A stretch of DNA of 42,626 nt, taken from NCBI GenBank assembly GCA_017881585.1, contig JADGQS010000011.1, forward strand, positions 1 to 42,626, written 5' to 3'. Below the pieces are notes generated by a model that worked only from the letters and a program-made list of their open reading frames with translations, made no database searches and was not told the DNA's origin. The translations under genes were made by a program, and so were the position numbers. Below, one piece after another: positions 15,719 to 23,931 of the stretch; the stretch's first letter is position 1, and the number at the start of each line of letters is the position of its first letter. The stretch comes from Gemmatimonadaceae bacterium. GTDB taxonomy: Bacteria > Gemmatimonadota > Gemmatimonadetes > Gemmatimonadales > Gemmatimonadaceae.

Positions 15719-18502
15719 CTACTTCGCGAGGTTCCGCAGCACGTAGGGCAGGATCCCGCCGTGCTTGAAGTAGTTCAGCTCTTCGGGCGTGTCGATCCTG
15801 CTGCGCGCGGTGAACGATTTCACCGTGCCGTCCGCGCCAACGGCCTTCACGGTCAGCACCGCGCGCGGTGCCATCGCGTCGCTCAATCCGTCGATCGTGA
15901 TCGTCTCGAATCCGGTGAGGCCGAGCGACGTTCGCGTGGCGTCGTCGGTGAACTCGAGCGGAAGCACGCCCATGCCCACGAGGTTCGAACGATGGATGCG
16001 CTCGAAGCTCTCCGCGATCACCGCGCGCACGCCGAGCAGCATCGTGCCCTTCGCCGCCCAGTCGCGCGACGAGCCCGTGCCGTATTCCTTGCCGGCGATG
16101 ACCACGAGCGCCGTCCCGCTCTTGCGAAACGATTCGGATGCTTCGAAGAACGACGTCGGATCCGCGTTCGGTGCCGTGCGCGTCCACCACCCTTCCATGC
16201 CCGGCGTGAGCTCGTTCTTCAGCCGGATGTTCGAGAATGTGCCGCGCATCATGACTTCATGGTTGCCGCGGCGCGCGCCGTACGAGTTGAAATCCTTCCT
16301 GGTCACGCCCTGTGCGATCAGCCACTGGCCCGCCGGGCTCTTCTCCGCGATCGATCCGGCCGGTGATATATGGTCCGTCGTGATCGAGTCGCCGAACATG
16401 CCGAGCACTCGCGCGTTCGTCACTGGCTGCACGCCCGGCGGCGTCATCGTCATCCCCTCGAAGTACGGCGGGTGCTTCACGTAGGTGGACGTGTCGCTCC
16501 ACGCGAAGCGGTCGCCCTCGGCCACGCTGATCGCGCGCCACTGGTCGCCGCCGTCGAACACGTTCGCGTACTGCTTCTCGAACTGTTCGCGGAGCACGCT
16601 CGTCAGAACGGTGTCCGCGACTTCCTTCGGGCTCGGCCAGATGTCGCGCAGGAAGACGGGGCCGTCGGTGCCGACGCCGAGCGGCTCCGTGTCGAGGTCG
16701 ATGTCCATCCGCCCCGCGATCGCGTACGCGACGACCAGCGGCGGCGACATCAGGTAGTTGAATCGCGTCTGCGGGTTCACGCGGCCCTCGAAGTTGCGGT
16801 TCCCCGAGAGCACCGCGGCAACGACGAGCTTGCCGCGGTCGATCGCCTCGGAGATCGTCTGCGGGAGCGGGCCCGAGTTGCCGATGCACGTTGTGCAGCC
16901 GTATCCGACGAGATCGAATCCGAGCGCGTCGAGCGCCGGCTGCACGCCGGCCTTCGCGTAGTAGTCGGTCACGACCTTCGAGCCCGGCGCCAGCGACGTC
17001 TTCACCCACGGGCGCGTGCGCAATCCTTTCGCGACGGCCTTCTTCGCCAGGAGACCGGCGGCGAGCATGACGCTCGGGTTGCTCGTGTTCGTGCAGCTCG
17101 TGATCGCGGCGATCACGATCGCGCCGTGTTTCAGAGTGAACTTCTCGCCGTTGTGTTCGCACGGAATGCCGGGTTCTTCCGTGTGCACGGGCGCCTCGCC
17201 TTCCATCACGGCGACGGCCTTGTCCGTCGGAGCGGCTGCCGCGGTTCCTGCCATCTGCGCCGCGAACGCCTCGGCATACATCTTCTTCGACGCCGACAGC
17301 GGGATGCGATCTTGCGGGCGTTTCGGCCCTGCGAGGCTCGGCACGACCGTCGCCAGGTCGAGTTCGAGCGTGTCGGAGAAGACCGGGTCGGGCGTCGCGT
17401 CCGTGCGGAAGAGCCCCTGCGCCTTGGTGTACGCCTCGACGAGCTTCACCTGGTGCTCGCTGCGTCCGGAGAGGCGCAGGTACTTGAGCGTCTCGTCGTC
17501 GCAGGGGAAGAAGCCCATCGTCGCGCCGTACTCGGGGCTCATGTTCGCGATCGTCGCGCGATCGGCGAGCGCGAGCGACGAGAGGCCGCTTCCGTAGTAC
17601 TCGACGAATTTTCCGACGACTTTCTTCTTGCGAAGCATCTCGGTGCACGTGAGCACGAGATCGGTTGCGGTCGCGCCGGCGGGCAGTTTTCCGTGAAACT
17701 TGAATCCGACGACCTCCGGGATGAGCATCGAAACCGGCTGTCCGAGCATCGCCGCTTCTGCTTCGATGCCGCCCACGCCCCACCCGAGCACGGCGAGGCC
17801 GTTGATCATCGTGGTGTGCGAGTCCGTCCCGACCAATGAATCGCAGTACGCCGCCTTCTGCCGTCTGCCGTCTGCCGTCTGCCGTCCGCTCTCGTCGCTC
17901 TCTGGCGATTCTTCGCCAACGAATACGACCTGGCCGAGGTATTCCAGATTCACCTGATGGCAGATGCCGGTGCCCGGCGGCACCACGCGGAAATTCTCGA
18001 ACGCCTTCTGTCCCCAGCGCAGGAACTGGTAGCGCTCGAGATTCCGCTCGTACTCGAGGTTGGTGTTGATGAGCAGCGCTGCGTCCGTCCCGTATTCGTC
18101 GACCTGCACAGAGTGATCGATCACGAGGTCCACGGGCTGCAGCGGATTGATCTTCGACGGCTTGCCACCGAGTTTCGCGAGCGCGTCGCGCATCGCGGCG
18201 AGATCCACCACGCACGGCACGCCGGTGAAGTCCTGCAGCAGCACTCTCGCGGTGCGGAACGCGATCTCCTTGTCGACGCGCGCGCGGACGTTCCAGGTCG
18301 CCATCGCGAGCACGTCCGCGGCCTTCACGAACGCGCCGTCTTCGTTTCGCAGGAGATTCTCGAGGAGGATCTTCAGCGAGAACGGGAGCGAGGCGACCGT
18401 GTTGCCCGGGACGGCGTTGAGCGCGTCGAGGCGGTAGACGACGTACGATTCGCCGTCGACGGGGAGCGACGCGCGGGACTTGAAGCTGTTTCTGGTTGTC
18501 AT
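15719..18502 (-). CDS. acnA: Aconitate hydratase A
   Basis: A 927-residue aconitase converting citrate to isocitrate in the TCA cycle. Cluster cysteines are in ITSCTNTSNPSVM and VGYGCTTCIGNSGPLP; other family blocks are VGTDSHTTMINGLAVLGWGVGGIEAEAAMLGQP, ATIANMSPEYGATMGFFPCD, FGDSITTDHISPAGSI, GARRGNHEVMMRGTF and AGKEYGTGSSRDWAAKG. The length slightly exceeds the usual 890-910. Much of the excess is an in-frame insertion (GRQTADGRRQKAA) just before YCDSLVGTDSHTT. It is encoded by the same CTGCCGT repeat found between genes here, so a repeat has entered a core enzyme without breaking it. RBS CAGGAA lies upstream of ATG 18502. Confidence 0.96.
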   Translation of the reverse strand: MTTRNSFKSRASLPVDGESYVVYRLDALNAVPGNTVASLPFSLKILLENLLRNEDGAFVKAADVLAMATWNVRARVDKEIAFRTARVLLQDFTGVPCVVDLAAMRDALAKLGGKPSKINPLQPVDLVIDHSVQVDEYGTDAALLINTNLEYERNLERYQFLRWGQKAFENFRVVPPGTGICHQVNLEYLGQVVFVGEESPESDESGRQTADGRRQKAAYCDSLVGTDSHTTMINGLAVLGWGVGGIEAEAAMLGQPVSMLIPEVVGFKFHGKLPAGATATDLVLTCTEMLRKKKVVGKFVEYYGSGLSSLALADRATIANMSPEYGATMGFFPCDDETLKYLRLSGRSEHQVKLVEAYTKAQGLFRTDATPDPVFSDTLELDLATVVPSLAGPKRPQDRIPLSASKKMYAEAFAAQMAGTAAAAPTDKAVAVMEGEAPVHTEEPGIPCEHNGEKFTLKHGAIVIAAITSCTNTSNPSVMLAAGLLAKKAVAKGLRTRPWVKTSLAPGSKVVTDYYAKAGVQPALDALGFDLVGYGCTTCIGNSGPLPQTISEAIDRGKLVVAAVLSGNRNFEGRVNPQTRFNYLMSPPLVVAYAIAGRMDIDLDTEPLGVGTDGPVFLRDIWPSPKEVADTVLTSVLREQFEKQYANVFDGGDQWRAISVAEGDRFAWSDTSTYVKHPPYFEGMTMTPPGVQPVTNARVLGMFGDSITTDHISPAGSIAEKSPAGQWLIAQGVTRKDFNSYGARRGNHEVMMRGTFSNIRLKNELTPGMEGWWTRTAPNADPTSFFEASESFRKSGTALVVIAGKEYGTGSSRDWAAKGTMLLGVRAVIAESFERIHRSNLVGMGVLPLEFTDDATRTSLGLTGFETITIDGLSDAMAPRAVLTVKAVGADGTVKSFTARSRIDTPEELNYFKHGGILPYVLRNLAK
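17852..17890. repeat. TCTGCCG repeat inside acnA
   Basis: CTGCCGT occurs four times in tandem (GCCTTCTGCCGTCTGCCG and onward to GCCGTCCGC). The 7-bp word stays in frame over its length and gives GRQTADGRRQ on the minus strand. The same word is in the blocks at 1925-2141, 15695, 32255 and 39934-40045. Confidence 0.85.
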
Positions 18503-18532
18503 GGCTCAGGTTCCTGAGGGTATTTCGCGTTG

Positions 18533-18556
18533 TTCGGTCTTCGGTCTTCGGTCTTC
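18533..18556. repeat. TTCGGTC tandem repeat touching the patatin stop codon
   Basis: TTCGGTC occurs three times in tandem plus TTC, ending at the base before the stop codon (TTA at 18557) of the patatin gene. Two copies of the same word also touch the stop of the SpeD-like gene at 30541-30554, and single copies lie by the peroxiredoxin stop (13959, 13975). Confidence 0.85.
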
Positions 18557-19690
18557 TTATTCCGGCTCGATCTTTCGTTCCATCGTCAGCGTACGGACGT
18601 TCCCTTCGACCACCGTCACCTGAATCGCGTCGGTGGGGCACTGGTGGATGAAATCGCCGTCCGCGCGCGACCACTCGAGCGGCGATTCGAGCACACGCGC
18701 TTTGTCCTCGGCGTCCATCGCCATGAGATCCGGCGCGAGCGTGACGCAAAGCGTGCAGCCGATGCATTTCTCGCGGATGACCGTGAGTTCGATCGTGCGC
18801 CGCGGATAGACGCCGCCGGCGGACGACAGCGCCTCGCCGGCGCGGTCGAGCGCGTCGTGCGCAGCCGCGTACCCCGCGTCGATCATCTTTCGGGTGGAGG
18901 CGAAGCTGAACCAGTTATAGTGCCACACCGGTGGACGCACGAGCAGCAGCGGTGGGCCGGCCCACGTCGCGAGCTGCGAGACCTGCAGCGACTTCATCAT
19001 GGTCTGCGCGGCGCGCATGTAGATCGCCGCGAACCCCTTGTCCTTGATGCGGCGCGCGGTGGCCATGCTCGAACTGCCCACGTCGACGCCGATCACGGCG
19101 TCCATGCCCTGCACGGCGATCGCGTTCGGCAGGTTGTCCATCACGCCGCCGTCCACGCAGGTGCGGCCGGCGATCACGCGTGGCGGAAAGAAGCCCGGCA
19201 GGGCGCACGACGCGTACACGGCGTCGGCCACCAGGACGTCCTGCAGTCCAGGCAATCCCCAAATGACCTGGGCGCCGCGCTCGAGGTCAACGGTGCTCAC
19301 GAGCAGCGGAACCTTCAAAGAGCGAAACGTCACCGGCGGCACGATGTCGCGCACCACCGCGTCGAGCGGGCCGGCGAGGTACAGCGACGGCGAGAGCATC
19401 CGCTTCGTGACCATGTGCAGGCGGTCGATGCGGAAGAGATCCCGCTTCGTGAGCGCGAGCGCGCGGCGCTCCATCTCGTCCACCGGCATCCCGCTCGCAT
19501 GCGCCGCCGCGATCAGCGAGCCGATGCTGGTGCCAGCCACCAGCGCGGGACGGATTCCCCGCTCCTCGAAGGCGCGCAGCACCCCGATGTGCGCGAACCC
19601 CTTCAGTCCACCGCCTCCGAGGACGAGCGCCAGGCGCTCGGGGAAGGCCGTCTTGACGTGTGTGGCGGGCGGGGTGGCTGCGGGAGACAT
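18557..19690 (-). CDS. Patatin-like phospholipase fused to a 4Fe-4S ferredoxin domain
   Basis: A 377-residue two-domain protein. Residues 18-270 are a patatin acyl-hydrolase: oxyanion loop LGGGGLKGFAHIGV, nucleophile Ser55 in AGTSIGSL, catalytic Asp180 in CVDGGVMDNLP. Residues 300-365 are ferredoxin-like: Cys309, Cys312 and Cys315 in EKCIGCTLCVTLAP, and Cys351 in HQCPTDAI, enough for one 4Fe-4S cluster. Patatins cleave acyl esters from lipids; no function for an attached cluster is obvious, but it could be redox sensing or electron delivery. The protein has no signal peptide, so it is probably cytoplasmic. A TTCGGTC repeat touches its stop codon. Confidence 0.88.
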   Translation of the reverse strand: MSPAATPPATHVKTAFPERLALVLGGGGLKGFAHIGVLRAFEERGIRPALVAGTSIGSLIAAAHASGMPVDEMERRALALTKRDLFRIDRLHMVTKRMLSPSLYLAGPLDAVVRDIVPPVTFRSLKVPLLVSTVDLERGAQVIWGLPGLQDVLVADAVYASCALPGFFPPRVIAGRTCVDGGVMDNLPNAIAVQGMDAVIGVDVGSSSMATARRIKDKGFAAIYMRAAQTMMKSLQVSQLATWAGPPLLLVRPPVWHYNWFSFASTRKMIDAGYAAAHDALDRAGEALSSAGGVYPRRTIELTVIREKCIGCTLCVTLAPDLMAMDAEDKARVLESPLEWSRADGDFIHQCPTDAIQVTVVEGNVRTLTMERKIEPE

Positions 19691-19725
19691 CAGAACTGCA
19701 GTCTAGCCGATTACAGCACCCGCGA

Positions 19726-19809
19726 ACAGCGGGTAATCGGTCGTTGGTTCTTGGTTCTTGGCGATGCCAAGAACCAAGAACCAACGACCAACGACTGATT
19801 ACCCGCTGT
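19726..19809. repeat. Long near-perfect hairpin (TTGGTTC words)
   Basis: ACAGCGGGTAATC then GGTCGTTGGTTCTTGGTTC and TTGGC (19726-19762) face GCCAAGAACCAAGAACCAAC and GACC (19766-19789) across a 3-base GAT loop. After a 7-base bulge comes GATTACCCGCTGT (19797-19809). That is about 37 paired bases with one bulge. It starts 4 bases past the stop of the small membrane protein gene (minus strand), so it may end that transcript, but it lacks a U tract. Confidence 0.85.
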
Positions 19810-19813
19810 CTAT

Positions 19814-20224
19814 CTACTGCAGGTAGCGGTACAGCCCAATGATGCCGATGACGCCGCCGCCTACCATGATGATCGTTCCGGATGTTCCGCCGACGATGGC
19901 GCCGACGATCAGCACGGCGCCCCCCACGATCATCAACGCAACGTTGCTACCCACTTTTTCGCGACGCGGTGGCGCGAACGGCACGGGGCCGCTCGGTGAC
20001 AGCTGGCGGACACCCACGCTCGCCTTGTCGGCGAGCGGAGCGAGCGACGTCGTCTGCTCGGCGGCTGGTGCGGCGACCGGCGCCTGCGTCGCCGCCGGCG
20101 CGGCAATGGCGGGAGCCTGCGGATCGCTGACGGTGGCGTTCTGCGCGGCGCCCTGCGCGGCGAGCGTGCCGGCGGCGGCGAACAGCACGGCGACAGCGGT
20201 GATGAAGCGGCGTGAAATAGTCAT
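19814..20224 (-). CDS. Hypothetical exported protein with two C-terminal membrane segments
   Basis: I do not recognise a family. The 136-residue product starts at ATG 20224 with a signal peptide (RFITAVAVLFAAAGTLAAQ). An Ala/Pro/Gln-rich stretch (APAIAAPAATQAPVAAPAAE) follows, then two closely spaced hydrophobic glycine-rich segments at the C-terminus (VALMIVGGAVLIVGAIVGGTSGTIIMVGGG). The layout suggests a small inner-membrane anchored periplasmic protein. The track ORF start (20431) runs into the divergent gene and is not used. A long hairpin follows the stop. Confidence 0.6.
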   Translation of the reverse strand: MTISRRFITAVAVLFAAAGTLAAQGAAQNATVSDPQAPAIAAPAATQAPVAAPAAEQTTSLAPLADKASVGVRQLSPSGPVPFAPPRREKVGSNVALMIVGGAVLIVGAIVGGTSGTIIMVGGGVIGIIGLYRYLQ

Positions 20225-20322
20225 CTGGATTCTCCTGGTTGTCGTGTCCGAACCCTCTGTTCTATACAACCAACGTACCGGCACGATACCTTGTCGTCTC
20301 TCGCCAGAATGGACTAGTCCGA

Positions 20323-21516
20323 TTGAGTGACGATCCCCTCCTCGCCTTCCGCGGGGAGTTCCCGATACTCGAGCACGCCACGTACCTCGTGTCGAACTCG
20401 CTCGGCGCGATGCCGCGCTCGGTCCCGGCACGGCTCGCGGAGTATGCTGAGCAGTGGGCGTCGCTTGGCGTGCGCGCCTGGGCCAAGGGGTGGTGGGAAA
20501 TGCCGCTCGCCCTCGGCGACGAAATCGCGCCGCTCATCGGCGCCGCGCCGGGCACCGTCGCGATGGTGCCGACTGTCACATTCGCGCAGGCGGTGGTCCT
20601 CTCCTCCCTGACATTTTCGCCGCACCGCGACACGATCGTGATGAGCGCGCTCGATTTTCCGAGCGTGCGCTACATGTACGACGAGCTCGCGCCGAAGCTC
20701 GGCGCGCGCGTGGTCGTCGTGCCGAGCGACGACGGCATCTCGATCGACGAGCAGCGGCTCTGCGCCGCGATCGATGAACGCACGGCGCTGGTGGCCATTT
20801 CGCACGTGCTCTTCAAGTCCGCGTACATCGTGGATGCCGCGCGCATTGCCGCGCACGCCCACCGCATGGGCGCGCTCGTCTCGCTCGACGCGTACCACTC
20901 CGTGGGCGTGGTACCGGTGGACGTGCAGGCGATCGGCGCGGACTTCCTCACCGGCGGAGTGCTGAAGTGGCTGTGCGGCGGACCGGGCGGATGCTTCCTC
21001 TACGCGTCGCCGGACATGTCGGCGCATCACGCGCCCGCGCTCACGGGATGGCAGGCGCACGCGCATCCGTTCGCGTTCGAGGGCGACATGGAGTACGCCG
21101 CCGGCGCGGCGCGCTGGCTCGGCGGCACGCCCGTGATCCCGGCGCTCTACGCCAACGCCGAGGGCCCGCGGATCGTGAAGCGCGCCGGGATCGCCGCCAT
21201 TCGCGCGAAGTCGATGCGGCAGACCGCGCGTCTCGTGGAGCTCGCCGGCGTTCACGGCTATCCTGTGAGCGCGCCCCGTGACCCTTCGCGGCGCGGCGGC
21301 ACCGTGGCGTTCGACGTGCCGCACGGCGCGGAGGTGGCGCAGGCATTGCTCGCGCGCGACGTGATCATCGATTACCGCCCTGGCGCGGGCATTCGCGTCG
21401 CGCCGCACTTCTATACGACGGACGACGAAGTCGAGCGCGCCGTCGCCGAGACCGCGGCCATCCTCGAATCCGGTGCCTGGAAGCAGTTCGAAGGTTCACG
21501 GCCGACGGTGACGTAG
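20323..21516 (+). CDS. Kynureninase-like PLP enzyme
   Basis: A class V aminotransferase-fold protein of about 397 residues, closest in pattern to kynureninase, which cleaves kynurenine to anthranilate and alanine. Family-like segments are HATYLVSNSLGAMPRSV (cf. LDGNSLG), SLDAYHSVGVVPVDVQAIGADF (Asp near the PLP pyridine) and LTGGVLKWLCGGPGGCFLY, with the Schiff-base lysine in LKW. IRVAPHFYTTDDEVERAV is the C-terminal substrate-carboxylate region. There is no ATG near the front: TTG 20323 (LSDDPLL) is chosen on homology grounds, and a TTG at 20239 is the track alternative. No other kynurenine-pathway gene is close, so substrate specificity is open. Confidence 0.75.
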   Translation: MSDDPLLAFRGEFPILEHATYLVSNSLGAMPRSVPARLAEYAEQWASLGVRAWAKGWWEMPLALGDEIAPLIGAAPGTVAMVPTVTFAQAVVLSSLTFSPHRDTIVMSALDFPSVRYMYDELAPKLGARVVVVPSDDGISIDEQRLCAAIDERTALVAISHVLFKSAYIVDAARIAAHAHRMGALVSLDAYHSVGVVPVDVQAIGADFLTGGVLKWLCGGPGGCFLYASPDMSAHHAPALTGWQAHAHPFAFEGDMEYAAGAARWLGGTPVIPALYANAEGPRIVKRAGIAAIRAKSMRQTARLVELAGVHGYPVSAPRDPSRRGGTVAFDVPHGAEVAQALLARDVIIDYRPGAGIRVAPHFYTTDDEVERAVAETAAILESGAWKQFEGSRPTVT

Positions 21517-21582
21517 CGCGGATCGCGGTTGCACCTGCATCTTTCGAAGGCTACTTTCGCCTCGACTCCCACCACCATCCGA

Positions 21583-21810
21583 ATGCCGACCTCTCCGCAG
21601 AAGCTCCGCAAGCAATACGTCAACACCGAGTATCCCAACGTCGTGCTTCGCTTCGAGGACGGTCACGAGATCGTCGTGAAGCGCGGTGTCGGCAAGACGT
21701 TCGACATCTTCGCCGGCGAGACCGTGCGCGTGCTCGCGGTGTACGACCCCGACGCACGTGAGCGCGAACTGGTGATGACGAAGAAGGCGGAGGAGTTCGA
21801 CAACGCCTAG
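21583..21810 (+). CDS. Small hypothetical protein
   Basis: A 75-residue product starting MPTSPQKLRKQYVNTEYPN; not recognised. It looks like a compact beta-rich domain (VVLRFEDGHEIVVKRGVGKTFDIFAGETVRVLAVYD) with a charged tail, and no signal or membrane segment. The ATG at 21583 is preferred over the track start 21529, which would overlap poorly coding sequence. It sits 66 bases after the kynureninase-like gene and 4 bases before psuG, so it is probably in that operon. Confidence 0.65.
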   Translation: MPTSPQKLRKQYVNTEYPNVVLRFEDGHEIVVKRGVGKTFDIFAGETVRVLAVYDPDARERELVMTKKAEEFDNA

Positions 21811-21814
21811 CGGG

Positions 21815-22732
21815 TTGCTGAAGGCCGTCCATCTCCATCCCGAGGTCGCCGCGGCCCTGCGTGACGGGCGCGCGGTGGTGGCGCTCGAAAGCTCGGTCCT
21901 CGCCCAGGGACTGCCCGAACCATCGAATCGCGAAGCCGACCGTCGCATGCGCGCCGCGATTCGCGCCCGCGGCGCCGTTCCGGCCATCACGGCCGTCGTT
22001 CGTGGCGTCCCGGCGGCAGGGCTCGATGATGCCGACCTCGAGCGGTTTCTCGCGCGCTCCGGAATTGCGAAGGTTTCCGCGCGCGACATTCCGTGGTCGA
22101 TGGTGCGCGGCTCCGATGGCGCCACCACGGTCGCGGCGGCGCTCTGTCTCTGCGGCCGGGCCGGCCTTCCGGTGCTCGCTACCGGCGGCATCGGCGGCGT
22201 GCATCGTGTGTCTCCCGGTGTGGCCTTCGACGAATCGGCCGACCTGCTCGAACTCTCGCGGTCGAGCGTCGTCACCGTCTGTGCCGGCGCGAAATCCATT
22301 CTCGACCTGCGCGCCACGGTCGAACGCCTCGAGACGCTCGGTGTAACGGTCGTCGGGTTCCGCACGGACGAGTTTCCCGGGTTCTTCACGGCTCACACGG
22401 GTCTGCCCGTGAGTGCCGTCGCCGACTCGGCTGGCGACATCGCGGCCGCCTTTCTCGCCAATCGCGCGCTCGGCCGGCCCGGCGCGCTGCTGGTGGTGCA
22501 GCCTCCGCCCGCGGCAATGGCTCTCGACACCCGCCTCGTGGAAGAGGCGGTCTCGCAGGCGCTCGCGGCGGCCTCGTCGGCCGGAATCTCCGGTGCCCGC
22601 CTGACCCCATTCCTGCTCACCGAGGTGGAGCGCGCGACCGGCGGCCGCTCGCTGGCCGCCAATATCGCCATGCTCGAAGCCAATGCCGCCCTGGCCGCCG
22701 AAATTGCCGTGGCGTTGACGGATTCCCGCTGA
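21815..22732 (+). CDS. psuG: Pseudouridine-5'-phosphate glycosidase
   Basis: A 305-residue enzyme of the PsuG/IndA family that splits pseudouridine 5'-phosphate into uracil and ribose 5-phosphate. Family signatures are VVALESSVLAQGLPEPSNRE, VPAITAVVRGVPAAGL, VLATGGIGGVHRVSPG, DESADLLELSRSSVVTVCAGAKSILDL, GFRTDEFPGFF and TPFLLTEVERATGGRSLAANIAM, with lysines and acid residues in the expected blocks. The start is TTG at 21815, 4 bases after the small gene's stop. No PsuK kinase is nearby. Confidence 0.92.
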   Translation: MLKAVHLHPEVAAALRDGRAVVALESSVLAQGLPEPSNREADRRMRAAIRARGAVPAITAVVRGVPAAGLDDADLERFLARSGIAKVSARDIPWSMVRGSDGATTVAAALCLCGRAGLPVLATGGIGGVHRVSPGVAFDESADLLELSRSSVVTVCAGAKSILDLRATVERLETLGVTVVGFRTDEFPGFFTAHTGLPVSAVADSAGDIAAAFLANRALGRPGALLVVQPPPAAMALDTRLVEEAVSQALAAASSAGISGARLTPFLLTEVERATGGRSLAANIAMLEANAALAAEIAVALTDSR

Positions 22733-22774
22733 TATCGTTCCGGAAACGTCCCCGAGCTGGAGGTCACCCGAGCG

Positions 22775-23884
22775 ATGCCCTCTCCGTTCCTGAGTTCCGA
22801 GGAGTACGACGAACGCGCTCACCAGCTCTACAACGAGGGCAACTACGACGACGCTCTCGCCACGCTGCGTGAAGGGCTCGGCCTGTATCCCAACGCGACG
22901 GAACTGCACGTCGGCGTCGGCTATGCGAGGGTCGCCAGGGACGAATTCGCGTGGGCGCGCCGCAGCTTCGAGGAAGCGCTCGTCCTCGACCCCGATCACG
23001 AAGACGCGCTCGCGGGCCTTGGCGAGACGCTCCTGAAATTCGGCCAGACGTCCGGTGCGCTGAAGTCTTTTCACCGGATCCTCGAGCTCGGCTATCAGGA
23101 CGACATCGAGCTCATGCTCCAGGTCGGCCGCGCGCTCTTCCGCGACGGCCTCATGGACGAGGCAAAAGAGTACTTCGACACGGCCGTCCAGCAGGTGCCC
23201 GACAACGCCGAGGCGGTGGCGATGGTCGGCTACACCGAGCACCGGCTTGGCCGCGACGACGCCGCGATCGCGACGCTGCGCCGCGCGCTGCAGCTCGATC
23301 CCGAGTACGTCGAAGCGCGCATCTATCTCGGCAACGTTCTGTACGACCGCGGCGAATACGAGGCGACGCTCTATCACCTCGACCGCACGAGCCCCGACGA
23401 CCACTGGGACGAACTCGGCATCTGGCGCCTCATCGAGCTGAAGAAGAGCACGTACCGGCTCGCCGACGACGATCCGGTGCTGCGGCCGTGGGACGACCGC
23501 CTCAACGAACTCGCGGGCGAGCCCGATACCATCGACGAGATGCTCGGCGAAATCGAGCAGGCGGTGAACGGCGACGCCGAGCAGGAGGCCAAGGGTCAGC
23601 TCGAACTCTTCGGTGCGCTGCTGGCGGACCTGAGCGAGCAGAAGCAGGCCGAGGCGGCACACCAGGTGACCGGCCGCGACGGACGAAGCTACGAAGGGAC
23701 GTGGGACGAAATCGTCGCCCAGATGCGGGACGCCTGCGCGCAGCCGGCGAAGTCGGTACAGGACTTCATGCAGAGCGAAGCCCGCCGGGGCCTCTCGCTC
23801 ACGGGTATACTCATCTCCACCGCCGACGCGGAAAGCTTCGTGCGCGGGAGTGCGGACGCCGGCCTGCTGCGCATTCTGCTCTGA
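22775..23884 (+). CDS. Tetratricopeptide repeat protein
   Basis: A 369-residue cytoplasmic protein. Residues 6-240 are a series of about six TPR units, for example YNEGNYDDALATLREGLGLYP, AWARRSFEEALVLDPDHEDALAGLG, DEAKEYFDTAVQQVPDNAEAVAMVG and AAIATLRRALQLDPEYVEARIYLG. The C-terminal third is acidic and helical (GEPDTIDEMLGEIEQAV) and ends in a segment with GRSYEGTWDEIVAQMRDAC that may bind a partner. TPRs mediate protein contacts; no partner is identified. RBS GGAGG precedes the ATG by 11 bases. It is between psuG and the ABC/M16 operon, all on the plus strand. Confidence 0.85.
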   Translation: MPSPFLSSEEYDERAHQLYNEGNYDDALATLREGLGLYPNATELHVGVGYARVARDEFAWARRSFEEALVLDPDHEDALAGLGETLLKFGQTSGALKSFHRILELGYQDDIELMLQVGRALFRDGLMDEAKEYFDTAVQQVPDNAEAVAMVGYTEHRLGRDDAAIATLRRALQLDPEYVEARIYLGNVLYDRGEYEATLYHLDRTSPDDHWDELGIWRLIELKKSTYRLADDDPVLRPWDDRLNELAGEPDTIDEMLGEIEQAVNGDAEQEAKGQLELFGALLADLSEQKQAEAAHQVTGRDGRSYEGTWDEIVAQMRDACAQPAKSVQDFMQSEARRGLSLTGILISTADAESFVRGSADAGLLRILL

Positions 23885-23931
23885 TCCGCTTCATCGACAA
23901 CTGATTTCACCCTCGACCCGAGGACGGGGCC

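Noticed and set aside
21620-23662. Long minus-strand ORF of 680 residues
   Set aside because: It is the antisense of psuG and the TPR gene, composed of biased residues without family patterns; high GC gives long antisense frames.
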